NCBI GenBank assembly: GCA_002279765.1
Contig: NCCR01000218.1
Span: 1 to 15,361, forward strand
Length of the DNA: 15,361 nt
Reading direction: 5' to 3'
Source of the DNA: Verrucomicrobia bacterium 12-59-8
GTDB lineage: Bacteria > Verrucomicrobiota > Verrucomicrobiae > Verrucomicrobiales > Verrucomicrobiaceae
The number at the start of each line of letters is the position of its first letter. Position 1 is the first letter of the stretch. The notes under the pieces are model-generated. The model saw nothing but the letters and a program-made list of their open reading frames with translations. It was not told where the DNA came from and made no database searches. Both the position numbers and the translations under genes were made by a program. This document shows positions 13,572-15,361 of this stretch, one piece after another.

Positions 13572-15240
13572 AAACGGCATTCCCGGTGCCATGCGGCTGG
13601 TCAGTGGCCAAACGTTCACCGGCCAGATGAACCTCACCGGCGACACCCGCCTCGGTGCCGTCAATGCCAGCGGCGTCACCACCCTCGCCGGGAAAATCAC
13701 CGGCGATTATGCGCTCGATCTCTCGGGCGGCGCGGGCGGCACCAACATCATCCAGCTCAACAGCACCGCCAACGACTTCACCGGCAACCTTTCCATCAAC
13801 ACCAACTTCGTCGCCATTCCCACCGCTTTCAACAGCGCCAACGTCACCATCCGCCTCGGTGCTTCGGAGGTCATCCCCAACGGACTGGGCAAAGGCAACG
13901 TCATTCTGAGTGGAAGCGCCAGCACCACTCCCGTCACTCTTGACCTCAATGGCTTCAACGAAACCATCAACTCACTGATTTCCTACGGCACCCACGCCAA
14001 CACGGCCATCACCAACAGCAAAGCCGGCAGCACCTCGACTCTCACCATCGGCGACAACAACGCCAGCACCCTCGTCACCGACGTCTCCGCAGCCACCACC
14101 TTCTTTGGCGGTGTCATCAAAGACAGCGGCACGGGCATCATGGCACTGACCAAGATCGGCGAAGGAACGCAGACCTTCACGGGTGCGAACACCTACAGCG
14201 GCGCGACGACGATCACCAAGGGCACCCTCATGGCCGGCGCTGCCAACACACTGTCCGCCAGCTCTGCGGTGGCCATCGCCAATGACGCCACCGCCGTGCT
14301 GGCGCTGACCAATGGTATCGCCGATTTTTCGCAGACGATCCTGTCTCTTTCAGGAGGTGGTGCCGTCAATCTCGGCACCATCGCCGCTGCCGACACCGTC
14401 AGCACCCCAGGCACCCGCCTCACCACCGGCAGCACCGCCGACACGACTTATAGCGGCACCATCGTGGGTGCGGGCGGACTGGTGAAACAAGGGTCGGGCA
14501 GATTCACGCTCACGGGTGCCAGTACCTATGTGGGAACCACGCAGGTGACCGCAGGCAATCTGCAAGTAGGAGAGGCCGGTGCTGGACAAAGTGGTACGGG
14601 TGCGGTGGTTGTCAGCAGTGGCGCAACGCTTTCCGGTTCCGGCTCTGTGCAAGGTGCCACCGTGATCAATGGTCTGCTCAGTGCCGGGGATAACGGCGGT
14701 GCGGGCATCGGCAGGCTGACCTTTACAGACGTCAGCACCAGCAGCCTCGCGCTGGCCGGGGGCGGCAGTGCTGGGGCACCGCGTGTGCTTTTCACCCTCG
14801 CTGGAGCCACGGGCAATGAGGCGAATCCCACTGATGGCATTCAGGCGGCGGGTCTGCTCAATGGCAGCTTTGGCAATCACGACGCCCTCGTTGTCCAGGG
14901 CATGCTCAGCCTCGCGGCAGGAAGCACGATCAAGGTGGAGCTGTCCGGTGGTTATGATCCCGGCTTTGGCGATGTCTATAATCTCATCGACTGGGGCACT
15001 GTGAATGGCGGTTCCGGTGCCATCGTAGCCGGAGGATTCAATGCGGCGAATACTGGCGGAGATTTGGATCTGCAACTCGGTGCTGCCATGATCGCCAATG
15101 GCTGGTTCTGGAATACCGACCAGTTTTTGACGGATGGCATCATCTACGTCGTGCCGGAGCCAGGGCGCGCCATGCTGCTGCTGCTGGGCCTGGGTTTGGG
15201 GGCAATGCGTCGGCGCAGAGCCTCCGGCGGTAAATGCTGA
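13405..15240 (+). CDS. Autotransporter-repeat/PEP-CTERM protein, C-terminal part (after frameshift)
   Basis: The frame resumes beta-repeat sequence with DTHTGGTVITQGRNRFDNVG. It contains clear autotransporter-associated beta-strand repeats, such as GANTYSGATTITKGTLMAG and GGLVKQGSGRFTLTGASTYVG, then GNLQVGEAGAGQSGTGAVVV and a GLLSAGDN segment. The C-terminus is a full PEP-CTERM sorting signal: VPEP (15151-15162), the hydrophobic segment RAMLLLLGLGLGAM and the basic RRRR cluster. Exosortase (EpsH/XrtA-type) is expected to cut and anchor such proteins at the outer surface. The frame is open further upstream to 13096, but that stretch is Pro/Ala/Ser-rich antiframe of the first part. No independent start is visible, so this half is translated only if the frame is restored. 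It belongs with the preceding entry. Confidence 0.8.
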   Translation, partial: DTHTGGTVITQGRNRFDNVGGLGSGPVTVTAGGQLWLNAGGTYAQTFNLAGTGYGENGIPGAMRLVSGQTFTGQMNLTGDTRLGAVNASGVTTLAGKITGDYALDLSGGAGGTNIIQLNSTANDFTGNLSINTNFVAIPTAFNSANVTIRLGASEVIPNGLGKGNVILSGSASTTPVTLDLNGFNETINSLISYGTHANTAITNSKAGSTSTLTIGDNNASTLVTDVSAATTFFGGVIKDSGTGIMALTKIGEGTQTFTGANTYSGATTITKGTLMAGAANTLSASSAVAIANDATAVLALTNGIADFSQTILSLSGGGAVNLGTIAAADTVSTPGTRLTTGSTADTTYSGTIVGAGGLVKQGSGRFTLTGASTYVGTTQVTAGNLQVGEAGAGQSGTGAVVVSSGATLSGSGSVQGATVINGLLSAGDNGGAGIGRLTFTDVSTSSLALAGGGSAGAPRVLFTLAGATGNEANPTDGIQAAGLLNGSFGNHDALVVQGMLSLAAGSTIKVELSGGYDPGFGDVYNLIDWGTVNGGSGAIVAGGFNAANTGGDLDLQLGAAMIANGWFWNTDQFLTDGIIYVVPEPGRAMLLLLGLGLGAMRRRRASGGKC

Positions 15241-15309
15241 AGCATAAAGCCTGCAAGATGCGGAAATCGGGGTAAGCTCTTTCCCCCCGCCGTGACTTAT
15301 TCCTCCCCC

Positions 15310-15361
15310 ATGCCCAAGCCTGAACTTCTCTCCCCTGCCGGTAACTGGGACTGTGCCCGTG
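15310..15361 (+). CDS. U32-family peptidase, N-terminal start (runs out of window)
   Basis: The ATG at 15310 opens MPKPELLSPAGNWDCAR, the characteristic beginning (xELLxPAGxW) of peptidase U32 / YhbU-YrrO-TrhP-type proteins. Several characterised members act in tRNA or rRNA hydroxylation or ubiquinone synthesis rather than as proteases. Only 17 codons are visible, so subfamily cannot be set. The 69-base gap after the PEP-CTERM gene holds GGGG and CCCCCC runs that could pair weakly, but no convincing terminator or ribosome site. Confidence 0.7.
   Translation, partial: MPKPELLSPAGNWDCAR

Overview
The window looks like a chromosomal segment of a GC-rich verrucomicrobial bacterium (Verrucomicrobiaceae, Prosthecobacter-like). 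This is inferred from content: the end of a PSD1-type (DUF1549/DUF1553) protein typical of Planctomycetes and Verrucomicrobia, a giant autotransporter-repeat protein with a PEP-CTERM sorting tail, and housekeeping genes with weak or absent Shine-Dalgarno sequences. No rRNA, tRNA, insertion sequence or CRISPR array was seen.

Layout. (1) 1-702: 3' end of a PSD1-family gene, closed by a perfect 10-bp hairpin. (2) About 803-1581: remnant of a polyvalent-protein-kinase-like gene, broken by one in-frame amber codon and without a good start. (3) 1584-2249: alpha/beta hydrolase (lipase-like). (4) 2403-3440: trpD. (5) 3509-4399: CvpA-like membrane protein with a soluble tail. (6) 4406-4579, minus strand: 57-residue unknown protein. 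(7) 4718-6184: gatB. (8) 6395-7471: RluB/RsuA-type pseudouridine synthase with a basic tail that runs 119 bp into the opposing gene. (9) 7353-8258, minus strand: YegS/DagK-type lipid kinase. (10) 8423-9048: vapBC toxin-antitoxin pair. (11) 9086-9138: an 18-bp site matching the Rex redox-repressor consensus plus a possible promoter, then nuoG (9168-10904). (12) 11133-15240: a secreted autotransporter-repeat/PEP-CTERM protein split by a frameshift near 13404. (13) 15310 to the end: start of a U32-family peptidase gene.

Most genes are independent units rather than one operon. Only vapB and vapC are clearly coupled (ATGA overlap). trpD, gatB and nuoG each stand apart from their usual partners (other trp genes, gatCA, other nuo genes). 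The most informative regulatory element is the Rex-type palindrome before nuoG, which suggests that expression of this complex I subunit follows the NADH/NAD+ ratio. The points most worth following are this operator, the antisense overlap at the end of the pseudouridine synthase gene, and the two disrupted genes.
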